In this document: positions 1 to 10,983 of the stretch, in pieces | Layout: every line of letters begins with the position of its first letter | Numbering within the stretch: position 1 is the first letter of the stretch | Assembly: GCA_016295375.1 (NCBI GenBank) | Contig: JAEDLI010000031.1 | Span: 1 to 23,184, forward strand | DNA from: Fibrobacter sp. | Lineage (GTDB): Bacteria; Fibrobacterota; Fibrobacteria; Fibrobacterales; Fibrobacteraceae | Length of the DNA: 23,184 bases | Direction: 5' to 3' | Program-made: the position numbers and the translations under genes | Notes under the pieces: model-generated | Database searches by the model: none | The model's input: the letters and a program-made list of their open reading frames with translations, nothing else | Told to the model about the DNA's origin: nothing

Positions 1-36
1 CCCCCTCGCCTAGGGGGACACCCCCTAATACCCCCA
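1..36. repeat. Hairpin-bearing intergenic repeat copy at window edge
   Basis: Positions 11-27 form a perfect hairpin, TAGGGGG-ACA-CCCCCTA. The first 34 bases match the reverse complement of 3676-3709 at about 28 positions. The two differences at the inner end of the stem (17 and 21) compensate each other, so pairing is kept. The segment sits directly against the start of an ATPase coding remnant. It is cut by the window edge, so its full extent is unknown. Confidence 0.6.
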
Positions 37-1080
37 TTGCCGATTTCGCTAGAAGACCCCGATATTCGCCAACTCGCCGAAAACGACCCCCGCGGATTCC
101 TAAAGGACTGCGGAACAAAATGTATTATAGACGAGGCGCAACGCGTTCCAGACTTATTTTCCTATCTACAGACAATCGTAGATTCTCGTGACGAGTGCGG
201 ACAGTTTATTTTGTCCGGTTCGCACAATTTCTTATTGATGGAACGTATTTCGCAAAGCCTCGCCGGACGCACAGGCATCCTCAAGCTTTTCCCATTTTCC
301 GCCGAAGAATTAAGGGCTGTAGACAAGCTTCCAAATGATCTTGACGAAATTTTGCTCAAAGGTTGTTATCCAAGACTCTATGACAAGAAAGTTTCGGCAA
401 AGGAATACTTCACATCTTACCTACAGACGTATGTCGAACGGGATGTCCGCCTATTGCGAAACATAACCGACATGGCGGCTTTCAAGCGTTTTCTCAAACT
501 ATGCGCGGCAAACGTCGGATCCATTTTGAACGTAACCTCGCTTGCCAAAGACGCGGGAATATCCGTCATAACGGCTAACTCCTGGATTTCGATTCTTGAA
601 GCCAGTTTTATACTTCTTCGCCTGCCTCCGTACTATAAGAATTTTTCAAAACGAGTCATCAAATCGCCTAAAATCTATTTCTGCGACACGGGGCTGCTGT
701 GCAATCTGTTGAACATTTTCAACCGGGAACAGTTGCAAAAAAGCGGATTGCGCGGAGCATTCTTCGAGAATTTCGTGGTTACCGAATATATGAAAAATGC
801 ACTGTTTAAAGGCGAAGAACCGCAACTTTATTTCTGGCGCGACACGAACCAGAATGAAGTCGACTTGCTTTGCGAAACCGATGGTGAACTGAACGCCATC
901 GAAATCAAGTCTGGCGAGACAAAGAACCAGAAATTCTACGACGGATTGAAAAAATTTGCCGAAGTCGCAGGCATTCCGCTAACGAACACAAGAGTCGTCT
1001 ATGGCGGCGACGATTCTTACCTCGGAGAAAACCAGAAGTTCATCAGCTGGAAAGAAATAACCCCTATTCAGAATCCTTGA
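37..1080 (+). pseudogene. 5'-truncated AAA+ ATPase with C-terminal DUF4143
   Basis: The family is a AAA+ ATPase (AAA_14 type) fused to DUF4143, common in bacteria and of unknown or toxin-antitoxin-like role. The visible protein starts at the family's LEDPD motif and has the Walker B-like CIIDEAQ (residues 29-35), the sensor-like FILSGSHN (57-64) and AGRTG (76-80). The DUF4143 region follows, with YVERDVR, IYFCDTGLL, GAFFENFVV, FWRDTNQNEVDLL and AIEIKSGE, the last two resembling a nuclease-like fold. The roughly 40-50 N-terminal residues with the Walker A P-loop are missing. The only starts available are TTG (37) or further upstream, and the frame stays open to the window edge, but there it reads through the hairpin repeat and does not resemble the family. 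I infer a 5' truncation at the repeat. The 3' end overlaps the convergent FISUMP gene by 17 bp. Without a P-loop it is unlikely to be a working ATPase. Confidence 0.75.
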
Positions 1081-2208
1081 CGCAACGTACAGAGCAAGCC
1101 TCTCTCTTGAGCATATAACGTTCGCTGCTGCTGTGGGTGTCGTTGCGCAATTCCATGCTGGAAGCGTTTTTGCTATCATCCTCCAGTGTAGACCAGAAGT
1201 AGGTGTAGTAGCCAACAGCAACGAAAGCGAGGTCATACACCCCCCTTTTGCCAGCAGGCAAGGCGGAAAACCCGTAGCCATCCTTATTTGGATAATTTGG
1301 ATATGCCGTCGTCCAGCCTGTCGTAGACTTGAGCCATTGCCCTGTCGTTCCATTGCCCCATCCACCTGCCGTTTCAATGGCCCCGTCAATCCATTGCCAT
1401 TCCGTTTCGCTGGGCAGGTGCCAGCCCTCCGGGCAAATACCCTGCTGCACACCGGTAGGGCTGCAGGTATTGTCGTGGCCACATTTCGCATTATTCATGG
1501 CAACTTCCCAAGTGTACAGGCGACCATACTTGGCACAGGAGTCAGCTTTGTCGTTGTAGCAGCCACTCCATGCATAGTTTCCCATACTGGACACATCACC
1601 CGGATCGTAGTTCAGGTTCTGTGCCATCCAAATTCGACCTTTAAACATTTCGATGGTCTTGTATACCTGGCCGTCACGGGTGTCTAGCATTTCGCCATAT
1701 TTGCCAGCTGCAAGCATCTCCTGATTCAGGTATTCAAGCGACGAGGTCGCATCCTTGCAGATCTGATTTGCAGGGCAATTCTTCGCATAGTAGCCGGACG
1801 GTTTCACACCCTCCGGCCAACTGTTTGGCGTCGTTCCCGAGGAACTAGATGAATTGCCTTTTTTGCTTTCGGAGGAATAATCGTCGTCATTGCGGGAGTC
1901 GTTGGATTCTGTAGAGAAATCGCAGTCCATCTTCTCGATGAGAGTCCCGATGACCCAGCCGTTGTCGCCATCGCACACAGCCATGTCATGGTATTCCGTC
2001 AGGTAGGTGGCAACGCACTTCTGACTCTTGCCGCAGTCGTAATCCGACAGTTCCATGAATGTCTCGACGGTGTCAGGAATTCCACCACGATTGCCGCCGC
2101 TGCCGCTATTGCCACTTGCCGATGAAGAATCGTCGCAGGCGGTCAGGGCGAAACCGAGCACCCCGCAAGGGCACAGACCGTAAACATTTTCGCGAATGTA
2201 TTTTTCAT
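1064..2208 (-). CDS. FISUMP-domain lipoprotein with frameshift in signal peptide
   Basis: This is a surface or periplasmic lipoprotein of the Fibrobacter major paralogous family; its biochemical role is unknown. Uninterrupted coding runs from a GTG at 2161 (365 codons) and begins inside a lipoprotein signal at GFALTAC, where the Cys is the lipidation site. An ATG at 2208, preceded by AAAGG, encodes MKNTFAKMFTVCALAG in the -1 register and hits a stop soon after. Adding one G to the C-run at 2161-2164 would join them into a textbook type II signal peptide. A Ser/Asp/Asn-rich linker follows (about residues 10-125 of the 365). The FISUMP domain follows (about 160-365), with RDGQVYKTI, WMAQNLNY, YGRLYTW, CPEGWHLP, GFSALPAG and SVRCVKD. 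The gene lies 18 bp downstream of a paralogous lipoprotein gene, so the two are probably one operon. It is either a real frameshift, a sequencing error, or switchable. Confidence 0.85.
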
Positions 2209-2226
2209 AGCAAAACCTTTTGGAAA

Positions 2227-3285
2227 TTACTCAGAGTCCTTGATGCAACGGACGGAGTGCCCGTAGACCTTATCGTTGTCGTACTTGCCCGCATAGTCGT
2301 TGCCGTAGTCCAAACCCATGAGGTACGCGTGGCGGTACGCGGGGTAGGAGATGATTTCCTCAGTAGAACTCCAGAAGTACGTGCCATAGCCCTTGTAGCC
2401 GTAATTCCCAATGGGGTAGTACCTGGTGCCGGCAGGAAGCGCCGAGAACCCGAAGGCATCCTCGTTGGTGATGCCGCTGTACGCCGTCCAGCCAGTCGCG
2501 GACTTGAGCTTGGTACCCGCCGCATTTGAAGACGTATATTCCGTAATGGAACCGTCAACGGCCACAATCAGGGCTTCCCATTCGCTTTGACTGGGCAAAT
2601 GCCAGCCCTTGGGGCATGCACCACGAATATCTCCCTCACCAAGGTTGCATGCATGATAAATACCGCACTCGTCCTCATCCCTGCCCACTGCAGCAGCCCA
2701 GGTATAAAGACGACCGTACTTGGCACAGTTGGCAGGGTCGTCGCCATAGCACCAGCTGTTTTCCGTCTCGTAGTTCAAGTTCTCGGCCATCCACACCTCG
2801 GAATAGTTCTTTGACGGGATGTCAATGGTGGTGATCTTGTAAACCTGACCGTCGCGCAGGTCCTTCAGGATGTTCTTGTCGGCGTCATAAACGCTGGCGT
2901 CGCTGCCGCCGCCGGGGACGCTTGCGGAAGAGCCTTCCACGCCTTCGGAGCCGCTGGAGTCCGGCTCTTTGGAAGCGCTGGATTTGGTCGACGTTCCTGC
3001 CGAAGAAGGGCTATCCTTGCTGTCGCTGGACTTGTCGGTCGCTTCGGCGGGGTCAGTGGACTTGCCGCTGCTGGAGATTGCTTCGTCCTTATCGTTGGAA
3101 CGAGAATCACTGGATTCTTCGCGGCTATCGCCGCTCAGAATGACGTTATTGTCATCGTCACCCGCCGACGAAGAGTCGTCACAGGCGGAAAGGGCAAAGA
3201 TTGCCGCCAACAAGAAGATGGTTAGAGATTGCTTCCCCTGAAACAAGTTCAGGGTCGCAATGACACGCTGGAAAGACTTCTTCAT
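2227..3285 (-). CDS. FISUMP-domain lipoprotein
   Basis: This 352-residue exported lipoprotein is a paralogue of the gene just downstream. The N-terminus has an unusually long n-region (residues 1-21), a hydrophobic stretch and the lipobox LSAC with the acceptor Cys near residue 35. A low-complexity Ser/Asp/Lys/Glu linker covers about 37-135. It is typical of a tether that carries a domain away from the outer membrane. The FISUMP domain spans about 143-352, with RDGQVYKITTI, WMAENLNY, YGRLYTWAAA, CPKGWHLP, GFSALPAG, YFWSSTEE and SVRCIKDSE. The ATG at 3285 has a GGGGA element 8-9 nt upstream. The DNA for the n-region resembles an intergenic palindromic repeat (see 3236-3254). What FISUMP domains do is not established. 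Adhesion or envelope roles are suggested only by export and copy number. Confidence 0.88.
   Translation of the reverse strand: MKKSFQRVIATLNLFQGKQSLTIFLLAAIFALSACDDSSSAGDDDNNVILSGDSREESSDSRSNDKDEAISSSGKSTDPAEATDKSSDSKDSPSSAGTSTKSSASKEPDSSGSEGVEGSSASVPGGGSDASVYDADKNILKDLRDGQVYKITTIDIPSKNYSEVWMAENLNYETENSWCYGDDPANCAKYGRLYTWAAAVGRDEDECGIYHACNLGEGDIRGACPKGWHLPSQSEWEALIVAVDGSITEYTSSNAAGTKLKSATGWTAYSGITNEDAFGFSALPAGTRYYPIGNYGYKGYGTYFWSSTEEIISYPAYRHAYLMGLDYGNDYAGKYDNDKVYGHSVRCIKDSE
3236..3254. repeat. Palindrome inside lipoprotein signal-peptide coding sequence
   Basis: CCCTGAA-ACAAG-TTCAGGG is a perfect 7-bp inverted repeat with a 5-base loop. It lies in frame in the signal-peptide n-region of the lipoprotein and encodes part of ATLNLFQG. 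A non-coding copy with the same ACAAG loop but a different, still perfect, stem is at 11070-11088. The flanking bases (GTCATTGCGA before and GAAGCAATC after, on the coding strand) look like a dispersed intergenic repeat I know from other bacterial genomes. Confidence 0.6.
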
Positions 3286-3298
3286 AAGAACATCCCCG

Positions 3299-3328
3299 TC
3301 TATAGTTTATCTTGTTGAATATAGGTAA
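3299..3328 (-). promoter_or_regulatory. Possible promoter of the FISUMP lipoprotein pair
   Basis: On the minus strand, TTACCT (3328-3323) and TATAGA (3304-3299) are separated by 18 bp, about 13 bp upstream of the ATG at 3285. The -10 match is fair and the -35 match is weak. The position is right, but Fibrobacter promoter consensus is not well known to me. Confidence 0.3.
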
Positions 3329-3537
3329 TGCCCCTGCCAAAGTCCATACCCCCCCCATTGTAAAATTTGGGTAACAAATCGGGGGTGGGGGTATGGCACT
3401 GGAAACAGAACTCTCGGCGGAAACTCGCAGGGACTAACAGTCACAAGAGTTTCCTCCTGTAGTAACGGTTCTTACCTGCAAAGAACGTCCCTAATTGCGA
3501 AAAGCTTGTTAACCAGAGCCATTTTTTTGTTTTTTGA

Positions 3538-3610
3538 CCGAGATGTGGGCTTCCCGAGTGAACAGTCGAACAAAGTGAATCTGCGAGCGAGGGAAGACTC
3601 ACATCGAGGG
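3538..3610. repeat. Long imperfect palindrome
   Basis: The left arm GATGTGGGCTTCCCGAG (from about 3541) pairs imperfectly with the right arm GCGAGGGAAGACTCACATC (to about 3597). The centre contains two shorter related segments, GAACAGTCGAAC and GTGAATCTGCGAG. This is a DNA-level element of about 70 bp with no coding potential. It looks like a dispersed intergenic repeat, but only one copy is in this window. Confidence 0.5.
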
Positions 3611-3630
3611 AAAGATTTGTAAAAAAAGGT

Positions 3631-3669
3631 CTGGATCCTTCGCCCTTTCAGGGCTCAGGATGACACGGG
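3631..3669. repeat. GGATC...GGATGACA intergenic repeat with mini-hairpin
   Basis: The segment reads GGATCCTTC, then the mini-hairpin GCCCT-TTC-AGGGC (3642-3654), then CTCAGGATGACA. It resembles the TGTCATCCTGAG...GAAGGATC type of repeat seen between genes in several bacterial phyla (from memory, not searched). A partial relative, TGTCATCCTGGAG, is at about 7278-7290. Confidence 0.5.
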
Positions 3670-3679
3670 AACGGGGTCT

Positions 3680-3709
3680 TAGGGGCAGAGCCCCTAGGAG
3701 AGGGGGTAG
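3680..3709. repeat. TAGGGGC hairpin repeat, second copy of the window-edge element
   Basis: The hairpin TAGGGGC-AGA-GCCCCTA (3680-3696) is followed by GGAGAGGGGGTAG. It matches the window-edge copy (1-34) in opposite orientation. A third hairpin followed by AGAGGGGGTAG is at 11034-11069 with an unrelated stem. Confidence 0.6.
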
Positions 3710-3725
3710 TGAAATACACGGCTAG

Positions 3726-3782
3726 ATGGCGGCTCAAGGCCGCCATGACGACGGGTATGTAACGAGGGGGAGGCTTCCCCCT
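3726..3782. repeat. Two palindromes 3' of the amylase gene
   Basis: On the minus strand the amylase stop codon is followed at once by the hairpin AGGGGGA-AGCC-TCCCCCT (3782-3765), then by ATGGCGGC-CTTGA-GCCGCCAT (3746-3726). Neither has a T-tract on the transcript side, so they are not classical intrinsic terminators. They could still stop or stabilise the transcript. A near-identical G5/C5 hairpin is at 11120-11135. Confidence 0.5.
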
Positions 3783-5042
3783 TTATTTAATTTCGAAGGC
3801 GGGTTCAGTGCCGGAGGTTGTGACGGAGAGGGTCACGGTCTTTTTGCCCAGGGTGCGGGTGACGGTGAAGCCGTCGGCGGTGTTTGCGATGGAGAGGCTG
3901 CCGTCGCGGAGGACGGGGTTTTCGCGGCGCATCTTGACCAGATTACAGATAAATTCGTAGAGCGGTTGGGACTTGCGGTTTTCCAGTTCGTCCCAGGGGA
4001 CGCTCCGGCGGCAGTCGGGGTCCTTGCCGCCCTTCATGGAGAGTTCCTCGCCGTAGTAAATGCAGGCCGCGCCGGGCATAAAGAACAGGAGGGCGTATGC
4101 CAGCTTGATGCGTTCGAGGCTTGCGCAGGGCTGGGACAGGAGGCGGGTGGTGTCGTGACTCCCCAAAAGGTTCATGGGGATGTCGCCGCGGCCCTCGGGG
4201 AAGGCGGCGCGGACACGGTCGCAGAATTCCTGGACGGAAATGGGGTTCTCGTCGAAGAGGAACTTCATGACCGCCTTGCGGAAGATGTAGTTCATGACGC
4301 CGTCGAACTGGTCGCCTTGCAACCAGCGGGAGGGTTCGTCCCAGATTTCGCCTACGATGTAGGCCTCGGGATTGATGGCCTTGACGCGGCGGCGGAATTC
4401 CTGCCAGAAGGAGTCGTCGTCGATTTCGTTGGGAACGTCGAGACGCCAGCCGTCGATGCCTCGGCGGGTCCAGTATTCGGCCACGGAGAAAAGGTATTCC
4501 CGAACATCGGGGCAGCCGGTGTTGAACTTGGGAAGCGCCGGATAGTTCCACCAGCATTCGTAATTGGGCTTGCCCGAATAGGCGTTGAGAGGCCAGCCCT
4601 TTACATGAAACCAGTCCACGTAAGGAGAATTTTCGCCCAGTTCCAGCAGGCTGTTGAACTGGAAGAATCCGCGGGAACAGTGGTTGAACACGCCGTCGAG
4701 AATGATGCGCAGCCCTAGCCTGTGGGCCTTTTTGACAAGGCGGTCGAAATCCTTGAGGGTGCCCAGCACCGGGTCGATTTCGAAGTAATCGACGGTATGG
4801 TAGCGGTGGTTGGAATTGCTCTTGAAGATGGGACAGAGGTAGATGGCGTTTACGCCGAGACCCGCGATGTAGTCCAGGTGTTCCTCGATGCCCGCGAGAT
4901 TCCCGCCGAACATGTTTTCGCGGGTGGGCCTGGAACCCCAGGGCACGAACCTGCCTACCGCCCGGTAGCGGGGACTGCGGCAAAACCTATCAGGGAATAT
5001 CTGGTAGAATACGGCGTCTTTTGTCCAGGCTGGAACTTGCAT
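3783..5042 (-). CDS. Cytoplasmic GH13 alpha-amylase family enzyme
   Basis: This 419-residue protein hydrolyses alpha-1,4-glucan or maltodextrin linkages. All four GH13 signature regions are present: DGVFNH (116-121), GWRLDVPNE with nucleophile D202, VGEIWD with acid/base E232, and LGSHDT with stabiliser D297. The barrel starts almost at the N-terminus (VFYQIFPDRF, 11-20). It therefore lacks the N-terminal beta-domain of neopullulanases and cyclomaltodextrinases, though the sequence style (FxGGNLxGI, KSNSNHRYHTVDYF) is closest to that GH13_20-like group. It ends in a short beta-sandwich. There is no signal peptide, so it is probably cytoplasmic. It follows malQ on the same strand across a 136-bp repeat element, consistent with shared glycogen or maltodextrin breakdown. 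No Shine-Dalgarno is visible: the repeat ends next to the ATG. Exact specificity cannot be read from sequence. Confidence 0.9.
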   Translation of the reverse strand: MQVPAWTKDAVFYQIFPDRFCRSPRYRAVGRFVPWGSRPTRENMFGGNLAGIEEHLDYIAGLGVNAIYLCPIFKSNSNHRYHTVDYFEIDPVLGTLKDFDRLVKKAHRLGLRIILDGVFNHCSRGFFQFNSLLELGENSPYVDWFHVKGWPLNAYSGKPNYECWWNYPALPKFNTGCPDVREYLFSVAEYWTRRGIDGWRLDVPNEIDDDSFWQEFRRRVKAINPEAYIVGEIWDEPSRWLQGDQFDGVMNYIFRKAVMKFLFDENPISVQEFCDRVRAAFPEGRGDIPMNLLGSHDTTRLLSQPCASLERIKLAYALLFFMPGAACIYYGEELSMKGGKDPDCRRSVPWDELENRKSQPLYEFICNLVKMRRENPVLRDGSLSIANTADGFTVTRTLGKKTVTLSVTTSGTEPAFEIK

Positions 5043-5178
5043 AATTAATAGTTAGGGGCTAGGATCTAGGGGCTAGAGGTTAGAGAAAAATATCATGGCT
5101 CCGCCATTCGTTTTAGACGCACAAAGTGCGTGATTCTTATCCACTAAGTCCTAGCCTCTAGCCCCTAGTCTCTTTCAA
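5043..5178. repeat. CTAG-rich intergenic element with two mini-hairpins
   Basis: The element exactly fills the space between the malQ stop codon and the amylase start codon. A left arm of TAGGGGCTAG-type repeats (about 5051-5083) and a right arm with the same units inverted (about 5154-5170) flank two perfect small hairpins, ATGGC-TCC-GCCAT (5095-5107) and ACGCAC-AAA-GTGCGT (5117-5131). The same layout occurs at 18022-18192 with different bases. Confidence 0.6.
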
Positions 5179-7152
5179 CTAAATCTTCCACATGGGTCTG
5201 CGTTTGCGGGCGTCCACCAGCTTGCGGATTTCGGAACAGAGGAAGTTGTTTTTCGCGAGATCCTCTACGGAACAGGGCAGGCGGTAGGTCCAGTTCTTGC
5301 CGCCGACGGTGCCCGGGATGTTCACCCGTTCCTCTTCGGGAGCGCATTCCGAAAGGGCGGGCGACAGGGCGAAATAGTCCTGCACCGGCAAGATGCAGAG
5401 CAGGCTGTTGGCGGAGAACACGTGGGCCAGAATATTCCGCACCACGGTGGGGGTCAGTTCCTCTGGAGCGTTGCCCGGAAGTCCCGCGTGAGACCAGTAG
5501 AAGGCCCTATCAAAGTCAGGCTCCTTCCAGAGCCCGCGAAGGCTGGAGGTGTCGTGGCAGCTGGTGGTGCACACCGAGAGGCGGGGATATTCTTCCATGG
5601 CGTAATAGGGAGAATAAGGAGCATCCCAGTTGCGGGCCCACCGCTCGATTCGGAGCGAAAGAATATTCAACTTCTTGAGAACCGCAGGAACGCAGCGAGG
5701 CACGGAGCCCAGGTCTTCGGCACAGACCAGCATGTCCGTCTCCTTGGCAAGGATCGACAAAAGCTTGGTGGCGTTCGCCTCCCAAAGGGCATTCTGGGCG
5801 GCCTCGTTTTCGCCGATAATTTCGTGAAGTTTCTGCTGTTCATATTCCGGCAGGGTGAAGAGCACCGGGGCATTGTACCAGTACCAGTAAGGGTAGAAGG
5901 TGCGTTCGTCGCCGGTAGGGACAAACACGCGGTTCCAGTAGACCTTCAGCAGCTTGTCCTTAATTTCTTGGGGTTCGGAAAGACCGAGGATGGCCTTTTC
6001 CGAGAGGAACTCGTCTTTCAGGATGTAGCGGTCCGTAGTGCCGTAGAGCGTCTTGAAGCAGAGGGGCAGCAGGCGTTCCGTATCGCCTTCCAGGAACTGC
6101 CGCAGCTGATCGACGGAATAGTTGGGCTTGCGCAGGTATTCCAGGGATTCCTGCTTGAACCCTGCGGCCTGCAGGTGTTCCAGGGTCAGCGGGATGCTGG
6201 GATTGAAGTGCCCGAGGATGCCCGTGGTCTCGGTCTGGGGGATGCTCCAGATACGGAAAAATCCCAGCACATGGTCGATACGGTAGGCGTGGTAGAACTT
6301 GCTCGCCTGGGCGAGACGGGCTTTCCACCAGGCAAAGCCGTCCTGTTCAATGACATCCCAGCGGTAGGTGGGGAATCCCCAGTTCTGACCGCTGTAGCTG
6401 AACATGTCGGGAGGGGCGCCGGCACGGTCTTCCAGGGAGAAATACTTGCGGCTCGCCCACACGTCGGCGCTGTCCTCGTTGATGAGGATAGGAATGTCAC
6501 CCTTGATGTTGATGCCCAGCTTGGAAACTTCTGACACGGCGGCACAGAACTGCGTCTCGGCAACGAACTGCATCCAGGCCTGGAACCAAACGTCTTTCTT
6601 GTACTTGGTCCAGATTTTTTCGATGTCCGCGTCCGTGGGGTTCTTGAAATTTTTCCAGTCCTTCCAACTTTTCTCGCCGTTTTCGGCCTTCAGGGTGCTG
6701 TAGGCGCAGTAGGCCTTGGCCCAGGGGTTCTTGTCCAGCCACTCCTGCAGGATCTTGTCCTTGCGGAGCTGGTCGTAACGGTTATCAAAAATTTTTCTCA
6801 GGATGGAGCGTTTCCAGGTGGAAATCTTGTAGTAGTCGATGCGTTCCTGCTCGTCGAACTTTTCCTTGGCCTCTTCGATGTCGTCTTCGAATTCGGAGGA
6901 ACCCTGCACCGCCTGGATGTTGATGAACACCGGGTTCAGGGCAAAGGCGCTGCGGGCGCTGTAGGGACTAGCCTCGGCGCCGGTATCGTTCACCGGCAAA
7001 AGCTGGATGACGTTGAAATCACAAAGCTTGGACCACTGGGCAAAGGGAATCAGGTCGAGGTATTCGCCGATACCGATACTGTTTTTGCTACGGAGGCTGA
7101 ACAGGGGAACGGCTACACCGCTCTGGAAACAAGAAATATCACTGTAACGCAT
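5179..7152 (-). CDS. malQ: 4-alpha-glucanotransferase (amylomaltase, GH77)
   Basis: MalQ transfers alpha-1,4-glucan chains between maltodextrins in the cytoplasm, releasing glucose and making longer chains for phosphorylase. The 657 residues start directly with the catalytic barrel (GVAVPLFSLRSKNSIGIGEY, about 12-31). They include the substrate-loop motif SPYSARSAFALNP (62-74), GDIPI (218-222), the nucleophile region YRIDHVLGFFR with D293, the acid/base region CAEDLGSVP with E479, and SCHDTSSLRG with H533 and D534. The C-terminal VNIPGT...NWTYRLP segment is also present. An insert (about 85-180) between the first strands is typical of the bacterial/DPE2-like forms, but no CBM20 starch-binding domain precedes the barrel. 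A TATACT box lies 12 bp upstream of the ATG, no clear Shine-Dalgarno is seen, and a 21-bp tandem repeat begins just upstream. Confidence 0.95.
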   Translation of the reverse strand: MRYSDISCFQSGVAVPLFSLRSKNSIGIGEYLDLIPFAQWSKLCDFNVIQLLPVNDTGAEASPYSARSAFALNPVFINIQAVQGSSEFEDDIEEAKEKFDEQERIDYYKISTWKRSILRKIFDNRYDQLRKDKILQEWLDKNPWAKAYCAYSTLKAENGEKSWKDWKNFKNPTDADIEKIWTKYKKDVWFQAWMQFVAETQFCAAVSEVSKLGINIKGDIPILINEDSADVWASRKYFSLEDRAGAPPDMFSYSGQNWGFPTYRWDVIEQDGFAWWKARLAQASKFYHAYRIDHVLGFFRIWSIPQTETTGILGHFNPSIPLTLEHLQAAGFKQESLEYLRKPNYSVDQLRQFLEGDTERLLPLCFKTLYGTTDRYILKDEFLSEKAILGLSEPQEIKDKLLKVYWNRVFVPTGDERTFYPYWYWYNAPVLFTLPEYEQQKLHEIIGENEAAQNALWEANATKLLSILAKETDMLVCAEDLGSVPRCVPAVLKKLNILSLRIERWARNWDAPYSPYYAMEEYPRLSVCTTSCHDTSSLRGLWKEPDFDRAFYWSHAGLPGNAPEELTPTVVRNILAHVFSANSLLCILPVQDYFALSPALSECAPEEERVNIPGTVGGKNWTYRLPCSVEDLAKNNFLCSEIRKLVDARKRRPMWKI

Positions 7153-7174
7153 GGTGGGAAAGATAGTATAGTGG

Positions 7175-7216
7175 CTAGGGATTAGGGGCTAGGATCTAGG
7201 GATTAGGGGCTAGGAT
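7175..7216. repeat. Perfect 21-bp tandem duplication
   Basis: The 21-bp unit beginning CTAGGGATTAGGGGCTAGGA occurs at 7175-7195 and again, without change, at 7196-7216. A degenerate continuation (TTAGGGGATAGGG) follows. The unit is of the same CTAG-rich type as the element at 5043-5178. It lies in the spacer between the metH stop and the malQ start, where a malQ -35 box would be expected. Confidence 0.8.
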
Positions 7217-7247
7217 TTAGGGGATAGGGCCGCAAGGGACAAGAGGC

Positions 7248-7274
7248 GCGAGGCGCGGGGCGCGAGGCACGGGG
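7248..7274. repeat. GC-rich 14-bp period repeat
   Basis: GCGAGGCGCGGGG (7248-7260) is followed one base later by GCGAGGCACGGGG (7262-7274), differing at one position. It lies between metH and malQ with no coding potential. A TGTCATCCTGGAG fragment follows directly. Confidence 0.6.
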
Positions 7275-7302
7275 AATGTCATCCTGGAGAGGCGCAGCCG
7301 TC

Positions 7303-10959
<3,657 letters not shown>

Positions 10960-10983
10960 GGCACGAACCGCCGTAACCAGTCT

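Larger units (their letters stand above)
3286..3782. other. Non-coding spacer dense in inverted repeats
   Basis: This roughly 500-bp gap separates the lipoprotein genes from the amylase gene and holds no convincing coding sequence. It is a string of palindromes: CATACCCCC/GGGGGTATG (3345-3353 with 3387-3395), GGAAACTC/GAGTTTCC (3419-3426 with 3447-3454), a long imperfect palindrome (about 3538-3610), GCCCT-TTC-AGGGC (3642-3654), TAGGGGC-AGA-GCCCCTA (3680-3696), ATGGCGGC-TCAAG-GCCGCCAT (3726-3746) and AGGGGGA-GGCT-TCCCCCT (3765-3782). There is a run of eight C at 3349-3356. No tRNA or known regulatory RNA fold is apparent. Confidence 0.7.

Noticed and set aside
1..1080. Insertion sequence or transposase at the left end
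   Set aside because: The protein is an AAA/DUF4143 ATPase, not a transposase, and no terminal inverted repeats or target duplication are visible.
3286..3782. Structured non-coding RNA such as 6S RNA or tmRNA
   Set aside because: The palindromes are separate and of types that recur elsewhere in the window, and no known RNA core is recognisable.
3726..4718. Long plus-strand open frame opposite the amylase gene
   Set aside because: It overlaps all four GH13 motifs on the other strand. Its own translation is Gly/Ala/Val/Glu-rich without domains.
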